Source: an uncultured Lachnospiraceae bacterium (GTDB taxonomy: Bacteria; Bacillota; Clostridia; Lachnospirales; Lachnospiraceae). From it: DNA of 64,000 nucleotides. This document shows, piece after piece, positions 8,458 through 16,340 of this stretch; position 1 is the first letter of the stretch; each line of letters opens with the position of its first letter. Location: contig CALWET010000016.1 of NCBI GenBank assembly GCA_944377385.1, positions 23,124 to 87,123 of the forward strand, written 5' to 3'. A model generated the notes under the pieces. That model was not told the DNA's origin and made no database searches. It saw nothing but the letters and a program-made list of their open reading frames with translations. The translations under genes and the position numbers were made by a program.

Positions 8458-9087
8458 ATGGATAAGCATTACACCATAGTGATTCAGAGACAGTTCGGAT
8501 CTCAGGGCCGCAATATAGCCAGACTCGTAGCAGACAGGCTGGGGATTAAATTCTATGACAGGGACATAGTTGAAAAGGTGGCCACCACCCTTGGACTGCC
8601 CATATCACAGATAGCCGAGGAAGAGGAAAAGGCCGGCAGCGGACTCAGATACATCATGGCCAAGTTCCCTCTGGGTACGGACGATGCCTATATGCAGAAC
8701 ATGATATTCCAGGTGCAGAAGGACATCATCCTTGATGTGGCAGAGAGGGAGAATTGTATCATAGTGGGACGCTGTGCAGACTATCTGCTCAGAGACAGGA
8801 AGGACAATCTCAATATTTACATCTATGCTCCCTATTCCTACAGGCTGGATACCTGTATCAAAAAGTACGGCATGACAGCAGAGGAGGCAAAGCATATGAT
8901 AGCCTCTGTTGACAAGGCAAGGAACAATTACCACAAGCGTTATACAGGCACACTGCCCTCGGATACGGAAAACATGGATCTTATGATAAATTCCTCCATC
9001 ATGGAGATAGAGGATGTGGCTGACATGATAGTAACGACGGCAAAAAAGATGTTTGGCATAGAGGAGAACCCCCATGTGGTGATCTGA
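8458..9087 (+). CDS. Cytidylate-kinase-like family protein
   Basis: 209 residues from the ATG at 8458, which follows AGGAGGAGG; upstream open frame is leader. The segments QRQFGSQGRNIARLVADRLG and FYDRDIVEKVA form the modified P-loop and following helix of the cytidylate-kinase-like family common in Clostridia. These proteins are distinct from canonical Cmk, and the substrate is not established. ENCIIVGRCADYLL and the charged YHKRYTG segment fit nucleotide or phosphate binding. Divergent from metK; no operon partners are evident. Confidence 0.82.
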   Translation: MDKHYTIVIQRQFGSQGRNIARLVADRLGIKFYDRDIVEKVATTLGLPISQIAEEEEKAGSGLRYIMAKFPLGTDDAYMQNMIFQVQKDIILDVAERENCIIVGRCADYLLRDRKDNLNIYIYAPYSYRLDTCIKKYGMTAEEAKHMIASVDKARNNYHKRYTGTLPSDTENMDLMINSSIMEIEDVADMIVTTAKKMFGIEENPHVVI

Positions 9088-9119
9088 AAATATGGCATAA
9101 ATGATATAAAAATAAATGC

Positions 9120-9148
9120 TTGACAGATATTGAAACAGCCTTTATAAT
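9120..9148 (+). promoter_or_regulatory. Strong consensus promoter upstream of the amino-acid ABC operon
   Basis: TTGACA (9120-9125), a 17-base spacer and TATAAT (9143-9148) match both consensus hexamers exactly. A terminator follows only about 30 bases after the expected start, so this promoter feeds a short leader RNA or an attenuated operon. Confidence 0.85.
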
Positions 9149-9181
9149 ATGCAGCATATAATTTTTGTATGTCGCATGAGC

Positions 9182-9214
9182 AAAGGGGCTCGAACCAAGG
9201 TTCGGGCCCCTTTT
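9182..9214 (+). terminator. Leader terminator / candidate attenuator
   Basis: GGGGCTCGAA pairs with TTCGGGCCCC (one T-G wobble), followed by TTTT. It lies between a perfect promoter and the ABC operon start at 9289. It may end readthrough from upstream, or attenuate the operon. Confidence 0.75.
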
Positions 9215-9288
9215 GTGCTGCTTCAGGCAAAAGCCCGCAGAGGATCAGGACAGATCCATATGAATTAAGGAGAACAGGACAGGAGATT

Positions 9289-10020
9289 ATGGCTGATTTT
9301 GTAAAGATAGAGCATTTGAGCAAGAATTTTGGAGACTTTGAAGCTCTGAAGGATATAGATCTGACAGTAAAGGAGGGGGAAAAGCTGGTCATCATAGGTC
9401 CCTCAGGTTCAGGAAAATCCACGCTGATACGCTGCATGAATTATCTTGAGGAGCCAACCTCCGGTACGGTCACCATAGAGGGAGAGGTGCTTAGCAGAAA
9501 GAACCGCAGGGAGCTGGCAAAGAAATATTCGGCCATGGTCTTTCAGCAGTTCAATCTTTACCCGCATCTGACGGTTTTGGAAAATCTGATACTGGCTCCA
9601 ATGAAGCTGCAGCACGTATCCAGAAAGGATGCGGTGGCGGAGGCCATGAAATGTCTAAAGAGGGTAGGACTTGAGGAAAAAGCCTATATGTATCCAAATC
9701 AGCTTTCAGGAGGACAGCAGCAGAGGGTGGCCATAGCCAGGGCGCTGTGCACCAGGCAAAAGCTCATACTTTTTGACGAGCCCACCTCGGCTCTGGACCC
9801 GGAGATGGTGCAGGAGGTCCTGAACGTTATGATAGAGCTGGCAAAGGACAATATCACCATGGTGGTGGTGACCCATGAGATGGGCTTTGCAAGACAGGTG
9901 GCGGACAGAGTCATATTCCTCCACAGAGGCCAGATCATAGAGGAGGGCACACCGGAGCACTTCTTTACGAACCCGGAAAATGATAGGACAAAGGAATTTT
10001 TGAGCAAGATAATACATTAA
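9289..10020 (+). CDS. glnQ: Polar amino acid ABC transporter, ATP-binding protein (GlnQ-like)
   Basis: 243 residues from the ATG at 9289 after AGGAGAT; an in-frame extension back to 9169 crosses the leader terminator and was rejected. The Walker [10 protein letters not shown] lies near residue 37, QLSGGQQQR near 139 and [12 protein letters not shown] near 161, followed by VVTHEMGFA. These are typical of polar amino-acid importers. It energises uptake together with the three downstream genes. The specific amino acid (glutamine, cystine or others) cannot be read from sequence, so the symbol is generic. Confidence 0.9.
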   Translation: MADFVKIEHLSKNFGDFEALKDIDLTVKEGEKLVIIGPSGSGKSTLIRCMNYLEEPTSGTVTIEGEVLSRKNRRELAKKYSAMVFQQFNLYPHLTVLENLILAPMKLQHVSRKDAVAEAMKCLKRVGLEEKAYMYPNQLSGGQQQRVAIARALCTRQKLILFDEPTSALDPEMVQEVLNVMIELAKDNITMVVVTHEMGFARQVADRVIFLHRGQIIEEGTPEHFFTNPENDRTKEFLSKIIH

Positions 10021-10070
10021 AGAGATCTAACTGAAAATAAAGATCAGAGAGAGATCTAACTGAAAATAAA
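10021..10070 (+). repeat. Two-copy tandem repeat in the glnQ/substrate-binding gene spacer
   Basis: A 21-base unit beginning AGAGATCTAACTG occurs identically at 10021-10041 and 10050-10070 (period 29). It fills the gap before the ribosome site of the next gene. Confidence 0.85.
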
Positions 10071-10089
10071 AATTCAGAGGAGGTAGATT

Positions 10090-10935
10090 ATGAAGATCAA
10101 AAGGTTATCGGCACTTGTTTTAGCAGGAATGATGGTATTTTCCCTTTCGGCCTGTGGAGGCTCAGGAGATTCAGGAACTTCTGCTTCCGGAGAGGATACC
10201 TCGGTCCAGGATATAGTGGACAGAGGTGTGATGAAGGTCGGAGTAAAGGCCGATGTGCCCAAGTTTTCTCTCCAGGATACTGCCACGGGAGAATATGTTG
10301 GCTTTGAGGATGACCTGGCCTATGAGATAGCAGGAGAGATCTTTGGTGTTACCGCTGACGAGGCCAAGGAGCAGGGCCTTGTGGAGTTCCAGGCCGTAAA
10401 TGCAAAGACCAGGGGACCGCTTGTGGAAAATGGAGAGCTGGACTGTGTCATAGCTACCTTTACCATCACTGATGAGCGCAAGGAGACCTATAACTTCTCT
10501 CCGGCATATTATACGGATGCCGTAGGCATACTTGTCAATGCGGATTCAGGCATAGCATCCATAGAGGATCTGGATGGCAAGATCATAGGTGTTGCCCAGA
10601 GCTCTACCTCTCAGGAGGAGTTCAACAAGTACATAGAGGAAAACGGCATAGATGTGGCACCCAGCTTCCAGGAATTTGCTACTTATCCGGAACTGGCCCA
10701 GGCCCTTGCCGCAAAGCAGATAGATGCATTCTCAGTAGACAGGGCCATACTTGAGGGCTACAGGAACGATTCAAACATGTTCCTAGACGTAAGATACGGA
10801 TTCCAGGACTATGGAGTATGCTCAGCAAAGGAAAAGACAGGGCTTGCCGAGCTCATATCCACAAAGATACAGACAATGCTGGATAACGGCGAGATCACGG
10901 CACTGCTTGAAAAGCATGACATCAGTGTAGAATAA
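10090..10935 (+). CDS. Amino acid ABC transporter substrate-binding lipoprotein
   Basis: 281 residues. The signal peptide ends in a lipobox (FSLSACGG; Cys about 23), followed by a Gly/Ser-rich linker. The mature part is a family-3 solute-binding protein: VGVKADVPKFSL, VGFEDDLAYEIA, DCVIATFTITDERKETYNFS and a GKIIGVAQSSTSQ segment. It would capture a polar amino acid at the membrane surface and hand it to the two permeases that follow. It is third-party evidence that the operon is an importer. Confidence 0.93.
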   Translation: MKIKRLSALVLAGMMVFSLSACGGSGDSGTSASGEDTSVQDIVDRGVMKVGVKADVPKFSLQDTATGEYVGFEDDLAYEIAGEIFGVTADEAKEQGLVEFQAVNAKTRGPLVENGELDCVIATFTITDERKETYNFSPAYYTDAVGILVNADSGIASIEDLDGKIIGVAQSSTSQEEFNKYIEENGIDVAPSFQEFATYPELAQALAAKQIDAFSVDRAILEGYRNDSNMFLDVRYGFQDYGVCSAKEKTGLAELISTKIQTMLDNGEITALLEKHDISVE

Positions 10936-10949
10936 GAAGGATATAATTT

Positions 10950-11684
10950 ATGCTTAAAGGCTTATTTGATCTGAAAAGATGGACAGCACTCATTGAGGTG
11001 ATCCCGGAAAACTACATTCCGGGATTTCTCATGACCCTGAGGACCGCTTTGGCAGGGCTTTTGCTGGCTCTGATACTGGGAGTCATATTTGGCCTCATGT
11101 CCACCTCCCATAACAAAATTTTAAGGGCCATTTCAAGGGTGTATGTGGAGTTTTTTCAAAATACTCCGCTGGCCCTTCAGGTGGTGTTTTACTATTCCTG
11201 CCTGCCCATACTTCTTGGGGGTACAGGCTTTCGCATGCCTAAATTCATCCTTGGCATGATGGGCGTTGGAATATATCACGGAGCCTACATATCAGAGGTC
11301 ATCAGGACGGGCATAGAGGCTGTGCCCAGGGGACAGTCCGAGGCCGCCCAGTCCCAGGGCTTTTCATATCTGCAGACCATGGCCTGGATCATTTTTCCCC
11401 AGACCCTAAAGATCATATTGCCTCCTCTGGCAAACCAGGCCCTTAATCTGGTCAAGAATACCTCGGCTTTGGCCCTTGTTGCAGGCATGGATCTTATGTA
11501 CTACACGGATTCCTGGGCTACCTCCAGGGGATACTTTGCACAGGCCTATTTCTTTTCTGCACTGCTGTATTTCATCATGTGTTATCCTCTTGCAAGGCTT
11601 GCCCGCTATCTGGAGATAAAAGCCATCAGACAGCCGGTGGCAAAGGCCTCCCTTAGAAAAGAGATAGAGGAGGCGGTATCATGA
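10950..11684 (+). CDS. Amino acid ABC transporter permease
   Basis: 244 residues with about five hydrophobic segments. The cytoplasmic coupling loop EAAQSQGFSYLQTMAWIIFPQ carries the EAA motif of polar amino-acid permeases, and VEFFQNTPLALQ is the family's N-terminal signature. It begins 14 bases after the binding-protein gene and overlaps the next permease by 4 bases (ATGA), so it works as part of a heterodimeric channel. Confidence 0.93.
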   Translation: MLKGLFDLKRWTALIEVIPENYIPGFLMTLRTALAGLLLALILGVIFGLMSTSHNKILRAISRVYVEFFQNTPLALQVVFYYSCLPILLGGTGFRMPKFILGMMGVGIYHGAYISEVIRTGIEAVPRGQSEAAQSQGFSYLQTMAWIIFPQTLKIILPPLANQALNLVKNTSALALVAGMDLMYYTDSWATSRGYFAQAYFFSALLYFIMCYPLARLARYLEIKAIRQPVAKASLRKEIEEAVS

Positions 11685-12340
11685 AGGAGCTATTTTTACA
11701 GATATTCACCTCGGCAAACCTTGGCTTTATGATGCAGGGACTGTGGATGACCATACTTATATCCCTGGGAGCCATCGTCCTCAGTGTCATATTCGGAAGC
11801 ATACTGGCACTTATAAGGACCTATGCCCACGGGCCCTTCAGATGGCTTTCCAGGATCATCGGCATGTATACGGAGTTTTTCAGATGCACTCCCAACCTGC
11901 TTTGGATACTGTGGATATATTTTACTGTCAGCGGAAACAAGATAATCGTGTCAGTAGGAGCCATAACTCTTTTTACATCGGCTGTAGTGGCAGAGATATT
12001 CAGAGGAGGGCTTAATTCCATACCCAAGGGCCAGTTTGAAGCTGCTCAATCCCAGGGCTTTTCCTTTCTGCAGACCATCGTTTACATAGTATGGCCCCAG
12101 ACCTTCAGAAAGGTCATACCGGCTCTGCTCAGCCAGGTGATCACCATCATAAAGGATACCTCCTTCCTGAGGATGATAGACATACCGGAGTTCATGAGAA
12201 ACTGCCAAGTGGTCATGGCCACCATCTACGATGTCAGAGGAATGATGCTGCTATACGGTTTTGAAGCTTTGTGCTATTTTGCCATATGCTTTACATTGAG
12301 TGTGGTAGTCAGAAAATATCAAAGACGAACTGTGGCATGA
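11681..12340 (+). CDS. Amino acid ABC transporter permease
   Basis: 219 residues, homologous to the preceding permease. It has YTEFFRCTPNLL near residue 66 and the coupling loop EAAQSQGFSFLQTIVYIVWPQ. It overlaps the upstream gene by ATGA. A bidirectional terminator follows, making it the last gene of the operon. Confidence 0.93.
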   Translation: MKELFLQIFTSANLGFMMQGLWMTILISLGAIVLSVIFGSILALIRTYAHGPFRWLSRIIGMYTEFFRCTPNLLWILWIYFTVSGNKIIVSVGAITLFTSAVVAEIFRGGLNSIPKGQFEAAQSQGFSFLQTIVYIVWPQTFRKVIPALLSQVITIIKDTSFLRMIDIPEFMRNCQVVMATIYDVRGMMLLYGFEALCYFAICFTLSVVVRKYQRRTVA

Positions 12341-12349
12341 CAAAGTAAA

Positions 12350-12396
12350 AATGCCCCTGTCCCGCAATCTTAGGTCTGCGTGACAGGGGCGTTTTA
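12350..12396. terminator. Bidirectional terminator between the ABC operon and mtnN
   Basis: GCCCCTGTC (12353-12361) pairs with GACAGGGGC (12382-12390). T-rich tracts flank it on both strands (GTTTT on +, ATTTTTAC on -). It separates convergent operons. Confidence 0.9.
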
Positions 12397-12446
12397 GTAG
12401 CTTGGAACTCTGAGCTATAAGTCTTTAAGCCTGTGAGCCATGGAGC

Positions 12447-13157
12447 TCAGCTCATACTGATCAGTTCAAGGCTCAGCTTTATGGAATTTTCGGCGGCCAG
12501 CCTTTCAAAGCTTGGATAATCCATTTCGGCGCTGTCATCGGCACTGTCAGAGATGGCTCTGATGATCAGGAAGGGAATATCGTTGAGATTACATACATGG
12601 GCTATGGCAGCGCCCTCCATCTCGCAGCAGTCACCCTCAAAGCGCTGGGAAAGCTTGTCCTTTTTGCTTCCGGAGGCAATGAATATATCTCCGGTGAGCA
12701 CCGTTCCGATGTGTACATGGGTCTTTGGCAGGGCCTTTTTTGCTGCCAGCTCAGCCTTTTCAAGGAGCTCCTTTGAGGCATAGAAGCGTATGCCGTCAAA
12801 GCTGTCATTTGTTTCCATATCCGGTATCATTCCCTGGGGATAGTCAAGGCCGCAGCCATTGATGTCATGCTCTATGGCGATCTTTCCAAGGACTATGTCT
12901 CCAATGCCAAGCTTGGGGTTCAGTGAGCCGGCCACTCCGCTGTTTACGATGGCATCGACCTTGAAATTATCTATCATGAGCTGGGTACACATGGCGGCAT
13001 TTACCTTGCCGACACCAGCCTTTACTATCACGCACTCATGGCCCTGATAGCTGCCCTTGTGAAAAACGAGACCGGCGGAGCTGAGCTCAGTCACATCTGA
13101 AAGCCTTGCTATGATGCCGTTTACCTCGCTGTCCATCGCACCTATGATTCCTAACAT
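12447..13157 (-). CDS. mtnN: 5'-methylthioadenosine/S-adenosylhomocysteine nucleosidase
   Basis: 236 residues starting MLGIIGAMDSEVNGI, as in MTA/SAH nucleosidases. GVAGSLNPKLGIGDIVL, CCEMEGAAIAHVC and the ISDSAD segment (catalytic Asp) are present. It cleaves adenine from the by-products of SAM-dependent reactions. It is last in a minus-strand run behind purB and purA, which fits adenine recycling into AMP. A hairpin at 13186-13208 lies between it and purA. Confidence 0.96.
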   Translation of the reverse strand: MLGIIGAMDSEVNGIIARLSDVTELSSAGLVFHKGSYQGHECVIVKAGVGKVNAAMCTQLMIDNFKVDAIVNSGVAGSLNPKLGIGDIVLGKIAIEHDINGCGLDYPQGMIPDMETNDSFDGIRFYASKELLEKAELAAKKALPKTHVHIGTVLTGDIFIASGSKKDKLSQRFEGDCCEMEGAAIAHVCNLNDIPFLIIRAISDSADDSAEMDYPSFERLAAENSIKLSLELISMS

Positions 13158-13185
13158 TCTATTATCCTTTCTCCATTCATTATTT

Positions 13186-13208
13186 GAGCCTGTCTCTGGG
13201 ACAGGCTC
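13186..13208. other. Intergenic stem-loop between purA and mtnN
   Basis: A perfect 9-bp stem (GAGCCTGTC/GACAGGCTC, 5-base loop). On the minus strand, in the direction of the genes, no T-run follows. It therefore looks like a processing or stability element rather than an efficient terminator. Confidence 0.6.
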
Positions 13209-13250
13209 TTTAGCTATCGTATTTTAATTGGATATATGCTTATCAGCTTA

Positions 13251-14525
13251 TCATCTGAAGATGATGTCATCCCTGCCGGGACCGTTGGAGATCAGCTTTA
13301 TGGGAGTCTCGATCTCCTTTTCCACAAATTCTATATAGCGGCGGCAGTTTTCAGGAAGATCCTCATACTTTTTGATGCCGCGTATGTCGCATTTCCAGCC
13401 TGGAAGCTTTGTGAAAACAGGCTTTGCCTTTTCAAGGAGCCTGGTGGCAGGGAAATCTCCGGTCCTTGTGCCGTCGATCTCATAGGCAGTGCATACTGGT
13501 ATCTCGTCCAGATAGCCAAGTACATCAAGCACTGTAAAGGCTGCCTCTGTGGCTCCCTGGAGCCTGCAGCCGTAACGCACTGATACTGTATCCAGCCAGC
13601 CGACCCTGCGGGGACGTCCTGTGGTGGCGCCGTATTCGCCTCCGTCTCCGCCTCTGTGACGGAGCTCCTCGGCTTCATCACCAAAGATCTCGCTTACGAA
13701 GGCACCTGCTCCAACGGCACTGGAATAGGCCTTTACCACTGCAGTCACATCGGTGATGCTGTAGGGAGGTATGCCCGCACCTATGGCTCCATATGCAGCC
13801 AGAGTGGAGGACGAGGTGACCATGGGATATATGCCGTGATCAGGATCCTTGAGGGCGCCAAGCTGTCCCTCCAGCAGTATGGACTTGCCCTCCTTCAGTG
13901 CCTTGCACAGGAATGCAGAGGTATCGCACACATAGGGCTCGACCATGTCCCTGTAGCTGTGCAGCTCATCCATCAGCTCCTGCTTATCAAGAAGGGGCTT
14001 GTGGTAGAGATGCTCCAGCAGGACATTTTTCAGCTCACATACTCTCTCTACCTTTTCTCTGAGTATCGCATCGTCAAAGAGCTCGCTTACCTGTATGCCG
14101 ATCTTTGCATATTTGTCAGAATAGAACGGAGCTATGCCTGAGCGGGTAGAGCCGAAGGACTTGCCTGCAAGCCTTTCCTCCTCATAGGTATCCAGCAGCA
14201 CGTGATAGGGCATAAGCACCTGGGCACGATCCGATACATATATATGAGGTGCAGGTACATTCCTGTCTGTCAGAGATTTGATCTCCTTTACCAGATAGGG
14301 GATGTTGAGGGCTACGCCATTTCCGATCACATTTGTGATATGATCATAAAATACACCTGAGGGCAGAAGATGCAGGGCAAACTTGCCATAGCCGTTCACT
14401 ATGGTGTGACCGGCGTTGCTTCCTCCCTGAAAACGTACAACTATGTCAGAATTCTCCGCCAGCATGTCGGTTATCTTGCCCTTGCCTTCATCTCCAAAGC
14501 TGGCGCCTACAATTGCTCGTACCAT
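13251..14525 (-). CDS. purA: Adenylosuccinate synthetase
   Basis: 424 residues. The GTP-binding GDEGKGK lies at residues 11-17, followed by VRFQGGSNAGHTI, and STRSGIAPFYSDKYAK, and GRPRRVGWLD near the middle of the chain. It condenses IMP and aspartate using GTP, the first step from IMP to AMP. GGAGG lies 5 bases before the ATG. It is preceded by purB, which carries out the next step. Confidence 0.97.
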   Translation of the reverse strand: MVRAIVGASFGDEGKGKITDMLAENSDIVVRFQGGSNAGHTIVNGYGKFALHLLPSGVFYDHITNVIGNGVALNIPYLVKEIKSLTDRNVPAPHIYVSDRAQVLMPYHVLLDTYEEERLAGKSFGSTRSGIAPFYSDKYAKIGIQVSELFDDAILREKVERVCELKNVLLEHLYHKPLLDKQELMDELHSYRDMVEPYVCDTSAFLCKALKEGKSILLEGQLGALKDPDHGIYPMVTSSSTLAAYGAIGAGIPPYSITDVTAVVKAYSSAVGAGAFVSEIFGDEAEELRHRGGDGGEYGATTGRPRRVGWLDTVSVRYGCRLQGATEAAFTVLDVLGYLDEIPVCTAYEIDGTRTGDFPATRLLEKAKPVFTKLPGWKCDIRGIKKYEDLPENCRRYIEFVEKEIETPIKLISNGPGRDDIIFR

Positions 14526-14533
14526 TTCATTCC

Positions 14534-14598
14534 TCCGTTTTGATCTTTTTTATCCGCCCGTAAATGGGTGGGGAGCCATAAATGGGAGGCCCCTCATA
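14534..14598 (-). other. Structured spacer between purB and purA
   Basis: The minus-strand spacer contains two GC-rich foldback regions: GGGG(CC)...(GG)CTCCCC, and CCACCC/GGGCGG around an ATTTAC loop with one mismatch. Neither is followed by a T-run. It does not match the purine riboswitch core. Confidence 0.35.
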
Positions 14599-14610
14599 AG
14601 ACAGCATCTA

Positions 14611-16047
14611 TTATATATTGATATCCGCCTTTTCTCCAAGTAAACTTTGATTCTTTTTAAGTACAGGCGCTACCTCCTCTGAGATATATTCGCTCACCTG
14701 CTTTGGGGCCCTGCCCACATAGCGTGAGGGGTCAAGGCCTGAATTGATGTCTGCTTCGCTCAGTCCAAAGGCCGGATCACTGGCAATGAGCTCTGCAAGC
14801 TCGTTATCACGGCCCTCTTCCTTGATTCGCCTTCCTGCCTCCATGGAGAGCTGTCTCAGCCTTTCATGTATCTCCTGGCGGTTGCCTCCGGCCTTTACGG
14901 CATCCATCATGATATTTTCCGTAGCCATGAATGGAAGCTCTGCACGGAGATGCTTGTCAATGACTTTGGGATAGACCACCAGTCCCTCTGAGACATTCAG
15001 GTAAAGACGGAGTATGCCGTCCGTGGCCAGAAAGCCTTCGGCTATGGAAAGCCTGCGGTTTGAAGAATCGTCCAGTGTACGCTCGAGCCACTGGGTAGAG
15101 CCGGTGATCAGAGGGTTGGTGATATTGCTGATCACGAAATTGCACAGCCCTGCCATACGCTCGCAGCGCATGGGATTGCGCTTGTAGGCCATGGCTGACG
15201 AGCCTATCTGATGCTTTTCAAAGGGCTCCTCGATCTCCTTCAGATGCTGGAGCAGTCTGATGTCATTTGAAAACTTATGAGCAGACTGGGCTATGCCTGA
15301 GAGTATGGAAAGCACTCTTGTGTCTGTTTTTCTTGAATAGGTCTGTCCGGAGACAGGATAGCAGCCGGAAAATCCCATCTTTTCTGCAATCAGTCTGTCC
15401 AGCTGCCGGCATTTTTCGTCGTTGCCGGAAAAAAGTTCCAGGAAGCTTGCCTGGGTGCCTGTGGTGCCCTTTGAACCGAGCAGACGAAGGCTGCCCATGA
15501 CATATTCCAGATCTGAAAGATCCATCATCAGGTCCTGTATCCAGAGTGTCGCCCTCTTTCCTACAGTGGTAGGCTGGGCTGGCTGGAAGTGGGTGTAGCT
15601 GAGAGTGGGCAGATCCTTGTATTTTTCAGCAAAATCAGAAAGTCTGGCTATGATATTGATCAGGGAAGCTCGGGTAAGCTCCAGGGCCTCCCGCATGATT
15701 ATGATGTCCGTGTTGTCTCCCACATAGCAGGAGGTGGCTCCAAGATGTATGATGGGAGCTGCCTTGTGACACTGGATCCCATAGGCATAAACATGACTCA
15801 TGACATCGTGACGGACCTCACGCTCCCTGGCCTCGGCCTCAGAATAGTTTATGTCGTCCACATGGCTGCGCAGCTCAGCTATCTGTTCATCAGTTATATC
15901 AAGGCCCAGCTCCTGCTCAGCCTCTGCAAGAGCCACCCACAGCCTGCGCCAGGTGCGGAACTTGTGCTCCTGGGAAAACAGATACTGCATATCCCTGCCG
16001 GCGTAGCGCTGTGAAAGGGGGCTCATATAATTTGTACGGTCGTCCAT
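14611..16047 (-). CDS. purB: Adenylosuccinate lyase
   Basis: 478 residues, the long form common in Clostridia. The fumarase/aspartase signature SSAMAYKRNPM lies near residue 283, and TSCYVGDN and LPTLSYTHFQPAQPTTVGKR are conserved active-site blocks. It releases fumarate from SAICAR and from adenylosuccinate. It is the first gene of the minus-strand purB-purA-mtnN run, with a GAGGT ribosome site and a TATAAT box about 40 bases upstream. Confidence 0.97.
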   Translation of the reverse strand: MDDRTNYMSPLSQRYAGRDMQYLFSQEHKFRTWRRLWVALAEAEQELGLDITDEQIAELRSHVDDINYSEAEAREREVRHDVMSHVYAYGIQCHKAAPIIHLGATSCYVGDNTDIIIMREALELTRASLINIIARLSDFAEKYKDLPTLSYTHFQPAQPTTVGKRATLWIQDLMMDLSDLEYVMGSLRLLGSKGTTGTQASFLELFSGNDEKCRQLDRLIAEKMGFSGCYPVSGQTYSRKTDTRVLSILSGIAQSAHKFSNDIRLLQHLKEIEEPFEKHQIGSSAMAYKRNPMRCERMAGLCNFVISNITNPLITGSTQWLERTLDDSSNRRLSIAEGFLATDGILRLYLNVSEGLVVYPKVIDKHLRAELPFMATENIMMDAVKAGGNRQEIHERLRQLSMEAGRRIKEEGRDNELAELIASDPAFGLSEADINSGLDPSRYVGRAPKQVSEYISEEVAPVLKKNQSLLGEKADINI

Positions 16048-16088
16048 TGATACCTCACATTTACATCAGAAGATTTTCTTTCGCATCA

Positions 16089-16094
16089 ATTATA
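16089..16094 (-). promoter_or_regulatory. -10 element of the purB promoter
   Basis: TATAAT on the minus strand, with TTCCAC 17 bases upstream as a weak -35. It is divergent from the pgi leader. Confidence 0.45.
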
Positions 16095-16134
16095 TATGAA
16101 ATAGAGCAGAAGTGGAATACAAATTTACCGTACT

Positions 16135-16200
16135 TATGGTATAATATCCGCACAAGGTGCGGATAAAGCCGCTTGGCGGCTTTCAGCGGCTCTGCCGCTG
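16135..16200 (+). repeat. 66-bp dispersed promoter/three-hairpin repeat, copy A
   Basis: It matches 41085-41150 at 64 of 66 positions. It begins with an extended -10 (TATGGTATAAT; TATAAT at 16140-16145), followed by three consecutive perfect stem-loops: CCGCAC/GTGCGG, AAAGCCGC/GCGGCTTT and CAGCGGC/GCCGCTG. It lies in the pgi upstream region. Because the second copy also sits at the head of a gene, the element looks like a transferable promoter plus structured 5' leader (inference). Confidence 0.85.
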
Positions 16201-16230
16201 GTTATACTATTCGCAATCGGAGATTGCTCA

Positions 16231-16293
16231 TACCACAGCCGGTCGAAGTAAATACTCGCTGCGCTTGTGCTTCCTTCGCTTGCGGCTGTGGTA
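16231..16293 (+). repeat. Long inverted repeat overlapping the second pgi promoter
   Basis: TACCACAGCC (16231-16240) and GGCTGTGGTA (16284-16293) form a 10-bp perfect stem. The right arm overlaps an extended -10 box. A small GCAATC/GATTGC hairpin (16213-16227) precedes it. Confidence 0.7.
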
Positions 16294-16301
16294 TAATATC
16301 C
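16289..16301 (+). promoter_or_regulatory. Second extended -10 for pgi, duplicate of the one in copy A
   Basis: TGGTATAATATCC at 16289-16301 is identical to 16137-16149, 152 bp upstream. It is an extended -10 (TATAAT 16292-16297) about 44 bases before the pgi start. The two identical boxes suggest two promoters, or a duplication created with the repeat. Confidence 0.6.
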
Positions 16302-16340
16302 TAGTAAATCAAAAATCATTTCAGGGACAGGAGGACATGC

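Noticed and set aside
9169-9288. Longer GlnQ reading frame
   Set aside because: It would translate the leader terminator; the ATG at 9289 follows AGGAGAT.
14534-14598. Purine riboswitch upstream of purA
   Set aside because: GC-rich foldbacks are present but the conserved purine aptamer core is not.
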